NCBI GenBank assembly: GCA_021774795.1
Contig: JAJFIR010000003.1
Coordinates: 1-46,367 of the forward strand
Reading direction: 5' to 3'
Source: Emcibacteraceae bacterium
GTDB taxonomy: Bacteria; Pseudomonadota; Alphaproteobacteria; Sphingomonadales; Emcibacteraceae
Length of the DNA: 46,367 bases
Program-made: the position numbers and the translations under genes
In this document: in pieces, positions 35,520 to 44,754 of the stretch
How positions within the stretch are numbered: the stretch's first letter is position 1
How the letters are laid out: every line of letters begins with the position of its first letter
Notes under the pieces: generated by a model
Seen by the model: only the letters and a program-made list of their open reading frames with translations
What the model was told of the DNA's origin: nothing
Databases searched by the model: none

Positions 35520-37889
35520 CTAAATGTCCGGATTGATTTCAATTTTTCTGGGAGAAATTTTTAAAGACTGTATATTCGTTGTTAAGGGCCAGCCAGGCGT
35601 TGGTGTAAGGAGCATTTTTGTATTTGTTATTCGGCGGATAAAAAGTGTAGGAATGTCAAGTGGGCCTAACCTTAGATACTCGAATGAGGGTTTAATTCTT
35701 TCTCCCGGTGAAAATAATATGTTGACCTTCGTTTCTCCTTCTACAGCTTGCCCTTGTGACAGAGAGTATTTGGCGTGAATAGTAATGGAATCTTTTGCCC
35801 CATTAACTTTTATAGTACCTTTCCCTTTCATACCCTGCTCTGCTGATTTTTCAAGATCGTTAAAATGAATGGTTCCGCGAGGAGTGAGTCTTTCAAGATT
35901 AAAGAGTATGAATTTCCCGTTTAAAAGCAGGTCGTAAATGTTGATTTGAACATTCTCGAATAATAACTCAAAATTTTCAATTCGTACTTTATTACTTAAA
36001 ACAGAGTCAGCTTTTATTTGTATCGATTTATACCGCCCATAATATATGTCTTGTGGGTTGTTGGTAGGGGTGAGAGAGACTGTCATGTTGACACCATTTT
36101 TAACCCCATAAATAGGATAGCTGGAGAAAGCCACTGCTAAACGTTTTCCTATAAGCTCTAAATCTGTAATGCCAGGAAGGGAATGGGCGGGTTCCATGTC
36201 AAACTTGTATAGCAAACCCTTATTCCCATCTGGTAGGGGATAACTGCGAAACAGTTTAAAAGTTTTGGTTAGAGCAGGATCTTTCGTAAGAAGGTTCCTT
36301 GCATTGATGGCGTTTGAAGATTGCCTGCTAAAATCCCCATCTCTGGTGATAAAAAAATCCGTCATCTCCCCTACATTTCTTTTTACGCCTTTCATTGCTA
36401 TAGGCAATTCTCGAAAAGCCGCAAAGTCCCTGAATGCTCCTCTTTGAAAGTAAGGATAATTTGCCAGGGTTCGAACGACAAGGTATTTCCCGTTTTCAGG
36501 TCTTGCCTCCTCAATTATGTCATCAAGCATTGCATTGATTGGCCAGATTTGGGTGATTGGTAAATTACCTCTTCCCAAATACGGCAGGAAAGCTGGTTTT
36601 GGGAAAAAGCCAGTATATAAAAATGTTCCAAGTGCTGTTACTCCTGCGATGGAATAAAGAAATTTACGCAGAGAAATATTTCTCACTTGAGTCAAGACCA
36701 CTGCAGTGATCAATGCCATTGCAGGTAACGCAGGCATGGTATATCTTGCGCCTTTATTATCGACAAAAGTAAATACAATGATAGGGAAGATTGCCCAAAT
36801 AAATAGGAGCCAGTTAAATCTGTCTTTTTTGAAAATATAAAAAATAAAAGCGGCTGTAGATATAACTAATAAAGGCCACCCCAGTTGACCGATTGGGGCT
36901 TCAAGGTAATAGCCCCAAATTGGAAACCAATTTGTGAAACCCTTTAGAGCAACACCAGGAAATGCAAATTTGGACATTCCTATTAAGATGTTAATTAGAT
37001 TGTGAGCGTACCAGGGAAAGCAAATCAAAACTGATATGCATGAAAGAGAAATCAGATTTATGGCCTTCTGTGTGGAAAGGGATGCTTGGGGGAAACTTTT
37101 GACTAGCGCCAAGATTAATAAAAACTCCAGGATCAGAGGAACCCACCGTTGTTCACCAATAATTAGGATAAAAAAGGGAGCAATTAATAACGCGGCAATC
37201 ATTCCAATATAATAAGCGGTTTGGATGATTCGATCCCTGAAGCCGATTTTCGCGCCCCACAACCCCATCAGCACTGCAGGTAGGGTATATATGAAAAAAG
37301 TCCATTTGACCATTAGCCCTGTGGCGTAAATGAAGCTAAACAGTATGGAATATTTTTTGTTCTCGAAATTTTCTGATTTCAGGAAAAGATAATAGGCGAG
37401 GGTGGTCATAGCCGTCAGCATGACGCTGATAATATATTCTCGTGACATGCTGACAATTATCGGATAGCAGGAGACTAGAAACGCCGCTATTAATCCAGCA
37501 TTTCTCGTATATAAGATCTTGCCAATCCCATAAATGGACAAAGCCATAATTACCATATAAAAAGAATTCCCAATGACCCCGGTATCCAAGGTAAAACCGA
37601 AAACTATAGATAGAGGAATTAATGATAAATGATAAAAGGGTGGGTAAAAGGGTTCTACGTTCAATACATCTTGCCACCAATCTTCTGAACCGGAGCTCAT
37701 TGCCTCCCAATAATTAAATGTCCTGAAGAGATGTAGTCCTTGGTCGTAAGATGGGGGGCGGATATCGAGAAGCATCCATATCAAATTACCGCCAAAAATC
37801 CATAAAATGATGGCTAGTAAAAAAAAATGATGTGAGCCGATTCGGGGTTCAGCCGGGCTGGGTAGTTTATTTTGGTTTGTTTCAGGCAA
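35520..37889 (-). CDS. GT39/PMT membrane glycosyltransferase with C-terminal DUF2993/LmeA-like domain
   Basis: A 789-residue protein. Residues about 20-450 form a polytopic GT-C fold with many transmembrane helices; the first periplasmic loop has the acidic motif PPSYDQGLHLFRT expected for a lipid-phosphate-sugar user. A periplasmic domain follows. Residues about 568-789 look like a DUF2993 (LmeA-like) domain: ITDLELIGKRL, then VRIENFELLFENVQINIYDLL and FNLERLTPRGTIHFNDLEKS. This domain call is from pattern memory and is the less certain part. LmeA of mycobacteria is a lipid-binding factor that supports a GT-C mannosyltransferase, so the fusion makes functional sense. The gene opens the leftward operon; 158 bp separate it from the divergent GT39 start at 38048. 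Confidence 0.8.
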   Translation of the reverse strand: MPETNQNKLPSPAEPRIGSHHFFLLAIILWIFGGNLIWMLLDIRPPSYDQGLHLFRTFNYWEAMSSGSEDWWQDVLNVEPFYPPFYHLSLIPLSIVFGFTLDTGVIGNSFYMVIMALSIYGIGKILYTRNAGLIAAFLVSCYPIIVSMSREYIISVMLTAMTTLAYYLFLKSENFENKKYSILFSFIYATGLMVKWTFFIYTLPAVLMGLWGAKIGFRDRIIQTAYYIGMIAALLIAPFFILIIGEQRWVPLILEFLLILALVKSFPQASLSTQKAINLISLSCISVLICFPWYAHNLINILIGMSKFAFPGVALKGFTNWFPIWGYYLEAPIGQLGWPLLVISTAAFIFYIFKKDRFNWLLFIWAIFPIIVFTFVDNKGARYTMPALPAMALITAVVLTQVRNISLRKFLYSIAGVTALGTFLYTGFFPKPAFLPYLGRGNLPITQIWPINAMLDDIIEEARPENGKYLVVRTLANYPYFQRGAFRDFAAFRELPIAMKGVKRNVGEMTDFFITRDGDFSRQSSNAINARNLLTKDPALTKTFKLFRSYPLPDGNKGLLYKFDMEPAHSLPGITDLELIGKRLAVAFSSYPIYGVKNGVNMTVSLTPTNNPQDIYYGRYKSIQIKADSVLSNKVRIENFELLFENVQINIYDLLLNGKFILFNLERLTPRGTIHFNDLEKSAEQGMKGKGTIKVNGAKDSITIHAKYSLSQGQAVEGETKVNILFSPGERIKPSFEYLRLGPLDIPTLFIRRITNTKMLLTPTPGWPLTTNIQSLKISPRKIEINPDI

Positions 37890-38047
37890 TGCGCGGCTCC
37901 GACGAAATAATTATTAAGTGTTGTAAGGTTGAGATGGGTCGAGTCTAAAAAGTAAAAGTAAAAATTAGATTAAGTGTATAATATTTATTAGATTTGCTGA
38001 TTTTTTTATTGAGTAAAAGTCCGTATATTTTTTAGTTGCTCCTACCT

Positions 38048-39802
38048 ATGCCAAGCCTTCCATTTTTTCCATCTATCAAGCCAAAAGAGAAGCTCATATT
38101 ATGTCTGTGGATGGTTTTCTGCTTTTTAGTGTTGTCTTATAAGCTTGGTGAAGTTCCACCTTATCATGCAGACGAAAATTTTTATGTTGAATCATCCTTG
38201 AACATGGTTGAGTCGGGGGATTATATCACCCCTGTCTATCATGAGAAAAAACGTTTTGCAAAACCCATTTTGTATTACTGGATGGTTGTTTCATCGTATG
38301 AAATTTTTGGTATTAGTTTGAGCTCGGCGCGCTTGCCTTCTGTGTTGTTTGGCGTTCTGAGCATTGGCCTGGTTTTTTTGCTGGGATGTCGATTGTTTGA
38401 CAGCCGAGTGGGCTTGTTCAGTGCATTTATACTACCTTCTATTTACCTGCATTTCCAGATATCCAGGTGGTCTACTACAGACATGGCATTGAGTTTTTGT
38501 GTTCTTCTGGCGCTGTATTTTTTTGTGCTTTTGTTTCAAACGAATTTCCAGAAAAATATTTATACATATTTTTTTTACTTGTCACTAGGGTTAGGATTCA
38601 TGGTGAAAGGGCCACCCGCAATTCTTATTCCCGGGTTGACTGCTTGTGGGTTTTTAATAGCCACCAAAAGGAAGAGCTGGTTTGCTGATTTGCGTGTTGG
38701 CCAAGGGCTTATCATTTTATTGATCATAATTGTACCCTGGTTTGCAGCCATGCTTGGAATGCATGGAGAAGAATTTAAAAATCATATTGTAGGTAACGAA
38801 ATAAAGAGCCGATTGGTTCACGATACCCCGTTCAGTTTTTATTATGTTGGTGTTTTATTTCGTTATCAGCTTCCATGGTCGCTCTTTTTTCTTTTTGCAG
38901 CCTTAAAACAATTTGGATTCTTGGGCTTTTCCAATGAGAAGGGGATAGAGTTTAGAGAACGATTAAAAAATTTGGGGCAAAATATTAACAGGCATATAAA
39001 GCTGCTTTTTAAAGAAGGTAATGAGCCTGTTTTACTTTGTTATATTTGGATTCTTGTATGCTTGGTTTTATTTACTCTGCTTAGAGTCGAGCATAGCCGC
39101 TATATGCTCCCGAGTTGTGCAGCTGTTGCAATTTTAACAGCGAGATTGTTTGCGGGCATAGAAAAGAATCCGGAAGAATCAGGTGAGTTTGGTTTTAAAC
39201 TTTCTACTGTTATTACGTTTGTGCTTTTACTGATTTTCTCGCTTTTAACGGGAGTTGGAGTTTTTATTGTTGATTCCATTCCAGAAGAGCTATTTCTCCT
39301 CCCGATATTTTTGTTTGCAGGAGCTTTGTTTTTGGCCTTTTCAAATCGGTCAGGCATTCCTCTGGTATTTTCAATTGCTCTTACTCTGGCTTTGACTATG
39401 GCTTCATTAAGTGGCGATGTCTTGCCTTATGTTAGCCGCTACCCCATGAAGAAGTTTGCCAGTCACATCAATCAGAATCAAATCAAGGGTTCCATTGCCA
39501 TTTATAAACTGGGAAGTCATAGGGCGCGCTTGGGGATTTTGACTGGCAGAATGGTAGTCACTTTACATTCTCCTGAGGAGATGAAAGAATTTTTGAAGAC
39601 GAATCAAAAAGTATATTTGGTTGTTAAAGAGTCGGATTGGAAAAAATATTTTTCGAAAATAGATTTGGAAATTATAAAAAAGGATCAAGTTGGGGTTAAA
39701 ACTAAAATCAAATCCAACGAAATCACAGGTTTATTTGACAGGGGAAAACTGAGAAAGATTTTAAGTTCTACCGAGACTCTTTATTTTATGAGCAATAAAT
39801 AG
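38048..39802 (+). CDS. GT39 (ArnT/PMT-like) membrane glycosyltransferase
   Basis: Start set at ATG 38048; an in-frame TTG at 38036 is possible, and neither has a clear Shine-Dalgarno. The roughly 584-residue product has an N-terminal TM, the periplasmic loop PPYHADENFYVESSLNMVESGD with the Asp-Glu pair of GT39 enzymes, and about twelve TMs. LGLGFMVKGPPAILIPG and LRVEHSRYMLPSCAAVAIL match ArnT-type proteins, and a soluble C-terminal domain closes it. ArnT homologues move a sugar from undecaprenyl phosphate to lipid A or another acceptor on the periplasmic side. It is the only rightward gene in the cluster and is convergent with the next GT39, four bases apart. Confidence 0.88.
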   Translation: MPSLPFFPSIKPKEKLILCLWMVFCFLVLSYKLGEVPPYHADENFYVESSLNMVESGDYITPVYHEKKRFAKPILYYWMVVSSYEIFGISLSSARLPSVLFGVLSIGLVFLLGCRLFDSRVGLFSAFILPSIYLHFQISRWSTTDMALSFCVLLALYFFVLLFQTNFQKNIYTYFFYLSLGLGFMVKGPPAILIPGLTACGFLIATKRKSWFADLRVGQGLIILLIIIVPWFAAMLGMHGEEFKNHIVGNEIKSRLVHDTPFSFYYVGVLFRYQLPWSLFFLFAALKQFGFLGFSNEKGIEFRERLKNLGQNINRHIKLLFKEGNEPVLLCYIWILVCLVLFTLLRVEHSRYMLPSCAAVAILTARLFAGIEKNPEESGEFGFKLSTVITFVLLLIFSLLTGVGVFIVDSIPEELFLLPIFLFAGALFLAFSNRSGIPLVFSIALTLALTMASLSGDVLPYVSRYPMKKFASHINQNQIKGSIAIYKLGSHRARLGILTGRMVVTLHSPEEMKEFLKTNQKVYLVVKESDWKKYFSKIDLEIIKKDQVGVKTKIKSNEITGLFDRGKLRKILSSTETLYFMSNK

Positions 39803-39806
39803 CGCG

Positions 39807-41282
39807 TTATTTAACGTTGGGTGTTTTCATGCTAGAAAAATCGTACCGGATGAAATCCCTATTTTGAGATGAAGTGAAGAGCGCATATTTAGAGTTGGCC
39901 TGGATCAAATAGAAGGTGTCTGGCATCAGGGACTTTAAAGCTTTAAATTCGGCTGCATTGGATATCCACATTTTTTTAGGGTTACTCTGTAACTGTTTTA
40001 GTAACTCTTGCGTATCGGTGATGGGTTTTTCTAAATCTCTGTCGGAATAAAACAGTACTGCGTGTTTTGGGTTCCATGTAGAAAGTCTGAAGTTTCCGAG
40101 TTTTATATTTTCTGGAATATTGAGTTTGATTATCGAGGCCAACTGTCGAACTTCTTTGCTGCTTTCCGCTAAAGTTACTTTGGCTTGAAACGGAGTTACG
40201 TTTACAAACAATGCTGTCAGACAAACAATTCCTGCCAAACCACTGATCGCCTGGTCTTTCTTGCGAGAATTAAGCCAATCAGAAAATGTCTTTGCGACAA
40301 TGATTGCCAGTGCAGGGAAAATCATTAAAACATAGCGGATGGTATGGTTTTTACTTGTGCTCATGACCACAAAAACTAAAATGGGCCATAAAAAAAGTAA
40401 AAGCGAATTCTCGTCTTTATCGATGAAGCCTCGCTTCCCGAATTTATACAGTCCTATTAGCGCAAAAGGAAGCCAAGGCCAGTAGTTTCTTAAAAAATCT
40501 TCAGCGTATCCCAGAAAATTATAGGGATGTACATTTTCTCCAAAACCTCTATTGAAAATTAAAACCCCAAAATGAGAATTGATGAAACTCTGACCAAATT
40601 CCATCCAATTGATCAAGTGCCAACTGAATCCCAAACCTAAAGCAAGTAACACTCCTATCACTAATAGAGGATTAACTATTTCTTTCCATTGACGGCTGAA
40701 AACTAGGTAGAAAAATGCAATGGATAGCGGAAAGATGCCCAGAACACTTTTTGACAAAATTCCTCCTGCGGTTGCGAGACCAAAAAGCAGATACCACGGC
40801 TTATGAGTTTTTGCTTTGATAAATGCGAATAGAGCAAGCGTAACAAAAAATGCCAAAGGAATATCGACCATAGCCCTTCGCGATGAATCGATGAATATGC
40901 CTGGAAAAAGTAATATGAGTGATGCCGTGAAAGCAATCCAGGAATCTTTATATAGATAGTCTGCCAGTCGATACGTTAAAACTACAATTCCTGTCCCAAA
41001 TAATCCGGAGAAAAAAACTGCAGAGAAGCTGGATATTCCAAATATGCCATATGCCAGAGCCATAAGCCAAAAAGGGAGGGGTGGATTCTCAAAAGAAGGC
41101 GCCCCACCATGAGTGACTATCCAGAAGTTGCCAGATTCATAAATTTCCTTCGCTTTTTGAGCATAAAAGGCATCATCAAAATTAGTAATACCCGTATCCA
41201 GTTGCCGCCCGAGCATGATCAGAAGAGAGAAAAAGACGAGGAAATATATTTGAAAGGTTTTGTTATTTAGTATGGCGCTCAA
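39807..41282 (-). CDS. GT39 (ArnT/PMT-like) membrane glycosyltransferase
   Basis: A 491-residue polytopic protein. TM1 covers about residues 10-26; the first loop has ITNFDDAFYAQKAKEIYESG with the Asp36-Asp37 pair, then GGAPSFENPPLPFWLMAL. STSKNHTIRYVLMIFPALAII marks the ArnT-type mid-region, and a short periplasmic domain ends the protein. Like the other two GT39 proteins it should use a lipid-linked sugar donor from the periplasmic face. Three such enzymes in one cluster suggest successive or alternative decorations of the same glycan. It ends four bases from the convergent GT39 gene. Confidence 0.88.
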   Translation of the reverse strand: MSAILNNKTFQIYFLVFFSLLIMLGRQLDTGITNFDDAFYAQKAKEIYESGNFWIVTHGGAPSFENPPLPFWLMALAYGIFGISSFSAVFFSGLFGTGIVVLTYRLADYLYKDSWIAFTASLILLFPGIFIDSSRRAMVDIPLAFFVTLALFAFIKAKTHKPWYLLFGLATAGGILSKSVLGIFPLSIAFFYLVFSRQWKEIVNPLLVIGVLLALGLGFSWHLINWMEFGQSFINSHFGVLIFNRGFGENVHPYNFLGYAEDFLRNYWPWLPFALIGLYKFGKRGFIDKDENSLLLFLWPILVFVVMSTSKNHTIRYVLMIFPALAIIVAKTFSDWLNSRKKDQAISGLAGIVCLTALFVNVTPFQAKVTLAESSKEVRQLASIIKLNIPENIKLGNFRLSTWNPKHAVLFYSDRDLEKPITDTQELLKQLQSNPKKMWISNAAEFKALKSLMPDTFYLIQANSKYALFTSSQNRDFIRYDFSSMKTPNVK

Positions 41283-41347
41283 TTTTTTTACCTGGTTTAA
41301 ATCGTGAGGTGAGATGTTAGTTGCAAAAGAGATTCAAAATGCAGAAT

Positions 41348-41677
41348 TTAAAGATACTGGTTTAATTTTTTTTTCTCTTCATCGTTCAGGTTGGGGCCAT
41401 ATAAAAAACCGAAAGTTTCCAATCTCCAGACCAGTACATCTAGCCCTTTTAACATGTTAAACCAGTAAAGCATGGCTAGGAAAAAGGATTTTTGGTTTAA
41501 ATCATTTTCGCAAAAAATGAATCCGATCAATTGTTTGCGTGAATGGAGAATAAGCTCCCTGTTCCCACGGGCTTTGATTATTTTATAAAGAGTGAGAAGG
41601 TTTTGGAGTTTTTTCAACATTAAAATATGGGGAGAATAGTCATTGAAGTAAAATTCGAGTATTTTTTCAGTACTCAA
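41348..41677 (-). CDS. Small protein of unknown function, possible gene remnant
   Basis: A 109-residue frame starting at TTG 41677, with an in-frame stop two codons upstream; an internal ATG at 41623 is an alternative start. The sequence is rich in Leu, Lys and Phe, with an amphipathic helical look and a distinctive end (VWRLETFGFLYGPNL). No signal peptide or known motif is visible. It lies upstream of the leftward GT39 gene and may be cotranscribed with it. It could also be the decayed C-terminal end of a GT2-like glycosyltransferase; I cannot decide. Ribosome site support is weak. Confidence 0.35.
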   Translation of the reverse strand: MSTEKILEFYFNDYSPHILMLKKLQNLLTLYKIIKARGNRELILHSRKQLIGFIFCENDLNQKSFFLAMLYWFNMLKGLDVLVWRLETFGFLYGPNLNDEEKKKLNQYL

Positions 41678-41775
41678 ATTTTATACCAAGAGTATATTGA
41701 AGTAAAGGAAGCGGTTAAAATGTTCCCTTATGTTAGTATTTCTTTAAAACTCATCAACCTATAATTTCCCCAGAT

Positions 41776-43575
41776 ATGAAACCTGAAGAATTAAGTGCTA
41801 TTGCTTGTGAAAAAATTAATAAAGACACTGACCTTGTGCTCAAGCACTTAAAAGTGTTGGAAGAGTTGGTCAAAATTGACAGCCGAAGTTTTGGTGTGAA
41901 CGAATTCAAAGGCGACAGAATTGTTCCCACCGATATGAAAGACATTCTTGAATGCGCAAAAAGTTACTTGACCCGAATAGGGTTGCCTAAGGTATCGATA
42001 AACAATTCTGGCGGTAAATATCCATTCCCTATTCTCATGGCAGAGATCCATGTTGCGAAAGATAAACCGACGCTTCTTTTTTATGCGCATCTGGACAAGC
42101 AACCTTATATGGATAACGAAAAATTTGAGAAATGGGGCGGCACGCCACCGACAGAATTGAGGTGGAACGAAGACAGGTCTCGTGCATATGGAAGAGGAGC
42201 AGCGGATGATCTGAGTGGTGTTGTTTCTATTGGGATGGCCATCGATGCGCTTATGCAAACCGTAGAACCTTCTGAGCTCCCTTGTAATGTAAAAGTAATT
42301 TTTGAAACCGAGGAGGAGAGCGGTTCTCATAGCTTGATTGATCAGATCAATGAAAATAAATCATTTTTTTCGAATATTGATTGCGTTGTTATTACGGACG
42401 TGGTCAACCCTGCCCAAGGCATACCCGGTCTGACAACTTCCTTGCGAGGAATTATTCAACTGGAAGTCACTGTTGAGAAGGAGTCTGTGAATATTTCCAT
42501 TGATGAGCAAACCGCATTATACAAACTCCTTTCTACGCTGATTCAGGAAGATCACTCACTTGCCATCCAGGAAATTTCCAGCTCCGATCAACCCGTCACT
42601 GAGGATGAGAGAAAAGGATACTCCTTCGTTCCGACGTCTGTGGCTGCACTCAGGGATACCGCCGGAGTCTTGCCGGGAACGCGTCTTACGGTACTTGAGG
42701 ATATAGCCTCTATTCTGGTTGCGCAGTTACGCACCTCTTTTGCAAACGCTCGTCCAGGTCATCGAATTTCAGGGAGCGTTATTTTGGGAACTGCTGGGGC
42801 ACGTTTGAGTTTTCCGGGGATTGATAATCCAAACGATCTTGCTAAACAGGTGGAGCATATTGTTCGTGAAAAAAACCCTTTCAATTTAAATTTGAAAGTA
42901 GATGTAGTTAGTGGTTCACCAGCCACTCTTGATCTCGTCTTACAGTCCGCATCAAAGGATCCGCATTCAGGAGTCAATGGGGGGCCTGTTCCAATTGCGG
43001 AAATTCAGTTGGCGCGAATGATCGATCATTTAATTTCTGTCGATGGAATTCTGCATCCTGACTTGCAAAAATTTGGTGTTGGTAATTTGGTAAAAGTACA
43101 ATCCCTGTTCGTAGATCAAGGACTAGAACCCCGTCCCTATGACGACTCATCCGCTAAGGCATTTGTAGAAATTCGTTTGGCTCCGGGAAATAAAGACCAC
43201 TCAGCCATCGAAAAACTCAAAAATTTCCTTTCAAAAAATATTGCGCCAGGTTTTAGTCTGAAAATCAAAGAGGATAAAGGGGCTTCGCCTTGGATGACTG
43301 GAATTTCACATCCAGTGTTTCCTTTGATCCTTGAATCGCTCGAAAAGGGTTTCGGTCAAAAATCTTGTTTATATGGATGCGGAGGCACTATCCCATTTGT
43401 TGAAAAATTGATGCAGGCATTGGGGGATGTGCAACCCTTGTGCCTGGGCGCTTATGACCCAGATGCGAAAATGCATGAGCCAGGGGAAAGCTTGTCTGTC
43501 CCGGATTTATTGGGTTGCACACGATCTATCATCCACTTGGTTTCCAAGGTTAATGAAGTGTATCCACCCTCATAA
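41776..43575 (+). CDS. M20 family metallopeptidase (dipeptidase-like)
   Basis: A 599-residue di-zinc amidohydrolase of the M20/ArgE-DapE-CPG2 type. Metal and catalytic residues are in place: His105 and Asp107 in FYAHLDKQP, Asp144/145 in GRGAADDLSGV, and the Glu cluster 177-181 in FETEEESGS. The Asp region is VVITDVVNP and His567 lies in the closing MHEPGESLSV. It hydrolyses a peptide or amide bond, probably in the cytoplasm, since there is no signal peptide. At 599 residues it is longer than the usual 370-480. The extra length lies in the central part (about residues 215-300), where the lid domain is expected. The start ATG has no strong ribosome site. Confidence 0.9.
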   Translation: MKPEELSAIACEKINKDTDLVLKHLKVLEELVKIDSRSFGVNEFKGDRIVPTDMKDILECAKSYLTRIGLPKVSINNSGGKYPFPILMAEIHVAKDKPTLLFYAHLDKQPYMDNEKFEKWGGTPPTELRWNEDRSRAYGRGAADDLSGVVSIGMAIDALMQTVEPSELPCNVKVIFETEEESGSHSLIDQINENKSFFSNIDCVVITDVVNPAQGIPGLTTSLRGIIQLEVTVEKESVNISIDEQTALYKLLSTLIQEDHSLAIQEISSSDQPVTEDERKGYSFVPTSVAALRDTAGVLPGTRLTVLEDIASILVAQLRTSFANARPGHRISGSVILGTAGARLSFPGIDNPNDLAKQVEHIVREKNPFNLNLKVDVVSGSPATLDLVLQSASKDPHSGVNGGPVPIAEIQLARMIDHLISVDGILHPDLQKFGVGNLVKVQSLFVDQGLEPRPYDDSSAKAFVEIRLAPGNKDHSAIEKLKNFLSKNIAPGFSLKIKEDKGASPWMTGISHPVFPLILESLEKGFGQKSCLYGCGGTIPFVEKLMQALGDVQPLCLGAYDPDAKMHEPGESLSVPDLLGCTRSIIHLVSKVNEVYPPS

Positions 43576-43642
43576 TCCCTTCAAATTATTGGAAATTTGC
43601 ATTAGGTGAAAAAACATGATTTCATTTATTCAGCAATAGGTT

Positions 43643-43710
43643 TATAATCCCTTTCATCCTATCAGGATGAGACATTTAACTGTTCTTCACAAGGGCAACT
43701 AACCGTTGCC
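43643..43710 (+). promoter_or_regulatory. Promoter-like element and two hairpins before the HD-GYP gene
   Basis: TATAAT (43643-43648) is followed by a perfect inverted repeat TCATCCT-ATC-AGGATGA (43654-43670), which would lie over the predicted transcription start. A second hairpin, GGCAAC-TAACC-GTTGCC (43694-43710), follows in the leader. No good -35 stands 16-18 bp upstream of the -10, so an activator may be needed. The first repeat could be an operator. The whole does not match the c-di-GMP-I aptamer core. Confidence 0.45.
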
Positions 43711-43728
43711 TAAGGTCTTGGAGTTTGG

Positions 43729-44736
43729 TTGTTAGGAATCTATCTATTTGTAATGTATGAGGTTATGGTGGGCGCGGAAACTGAGGAGAAATTCAGAGAA
43801 ATTGATATTAGCTTTCTTGATAAAGGTGGTGATGAGTCTTTCGATATCTTTTATCAGACGGAAACTTTTGGCACTATTAAATATGTCTTATTTGCCAGTA
43901 CAGACCCCAAACACCAGGATAAGGTAAAAAGGCTTCTCGAAGACGGCACCGATCAGGATTTTTACATTCACGAAGAAGACCTTTTTAAGTATTACAAGTA
44001 TGCTACCAAGTCATTAAAGGCGATGGTTTCTAATCCTGATATCCCCCTTAAAGAAAAAACAGAAAAAATTTACGAAGTATCCAAAGGTGTTATGAAAGAG
44101 TTTTTTGAAAATAACACCTCCGAGAAAATTCTGGAAGCCTCGGAAGAGGTGATGGATATGATGGAAGACTGTATGACCACGGCGGAGGCGGGGTTTCACG
44201 GTATCGCTGCTATCACCAGTAAAGACTATTACACCTATACCCACAGCGTCAATGTCGGGCTTTATTGCATGACATTTGGCGTGAAAAGTAAAATGAGTAA
44301 GAATGACACGCGCCAACTTTCTCTCGGGGGAATGTTGCACGATGTGGGCAAATCTAAAATTGACCACGGGTTGATAAATAAAAGTGGGAAATTGACGGAT
44401 GAAGAATTCGAACAAATGAAATTCCATACCCTTGCAGGTGGAGAAATCCTCACAGGGATGAAATGTTACACTCATAATGTAGTGAGCATGGCCGCACAGC
44501 ACCATGAAAAGTTTAAGGGCGGGGGCTACCCCAAGGGGATTGAAGGCGAGGAGATCCATCGTTTTGCTCGCATCTGCAAAATTATGGATGTTTATGATGC
44601 GCTAACAACAAGACGTTCCTATAAAAAGGCATTGAGTGCTTTTGATACGCTTATTATTATGAAAAAACAAATGAGTAATGATTTTGACCCAAAGTTACTC
44701 AATAGCTTTATTAGCTTGATGGGTCCCGACCTTTAG
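43729..44736 (+). CDS. HD-GYP domain protein (c-di-GMP phosphodiesterase)
   Basis: A 335-residue protein. I use the TTG at 43729 because GGAG (43720-43723) lies five bases upstream; ATGs at 43753 and 43765 are alternatives with poorer ribosome sites. The N-terminal ~150 residues are a charged, helical domain of unknown type with no receiver Asp. The C-terminal HD-GYP domain is complete: HSVNVGLYCM, MLHDVGKSKIDHGLI (His204-Asp205), FHTLAGGEIL, QHHEKFKGGGYPKG (GYP at 266-268) and DVYDALTTRRSYK. It should hydrolyse c-di-GMP. It is unlinked to a kinase, so the input comes through the N-terminal domain or the hairpin-rich leader. It is convergent with the next gene (18 bp). Confidence 0.92.
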   Translation: MLGIYLFVMYEVMVGAETEEKFREIDISFLDKGGDESFDIFYQTETFGTIKYVLFASTDPKHQDKVKRLLEDGTDQDFYIHEEDLFKYYKYATKSLKAMVSNPDIPLKEKTEKIYEVSKGVMKEFFENNTSEKILEASEEVMDMMEDCMTTAEAGFHGIAAITSKDYYTYTHSVNVGLYCMTFGVKSKMSKNDTRQLSLGGMLHDVGKSKIDHGLINKSGKLTDEEFEQMKFHTLAGGEILTGMKCYTHNVVSMAAQHHEKFKGGGYPKGIEGEEIHRFARICKIMDVYDALTTRRSYKKALSAFDTLIIMKKQMSNDFDPKLLNSFISLMGPDL

Positions 44737-44754
44737 TCTGTTTTTCCTGCCCTG

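Noticed and set aside
43676-43728. c-di-GMP-I riboswitch before the HD-GYP gene
   Set aside because: CACAAGGGCAAC recalls part of the aptamer, but the conserved partner block ACGCAAAGCC and the tetraloop receptor arrangement are missing.
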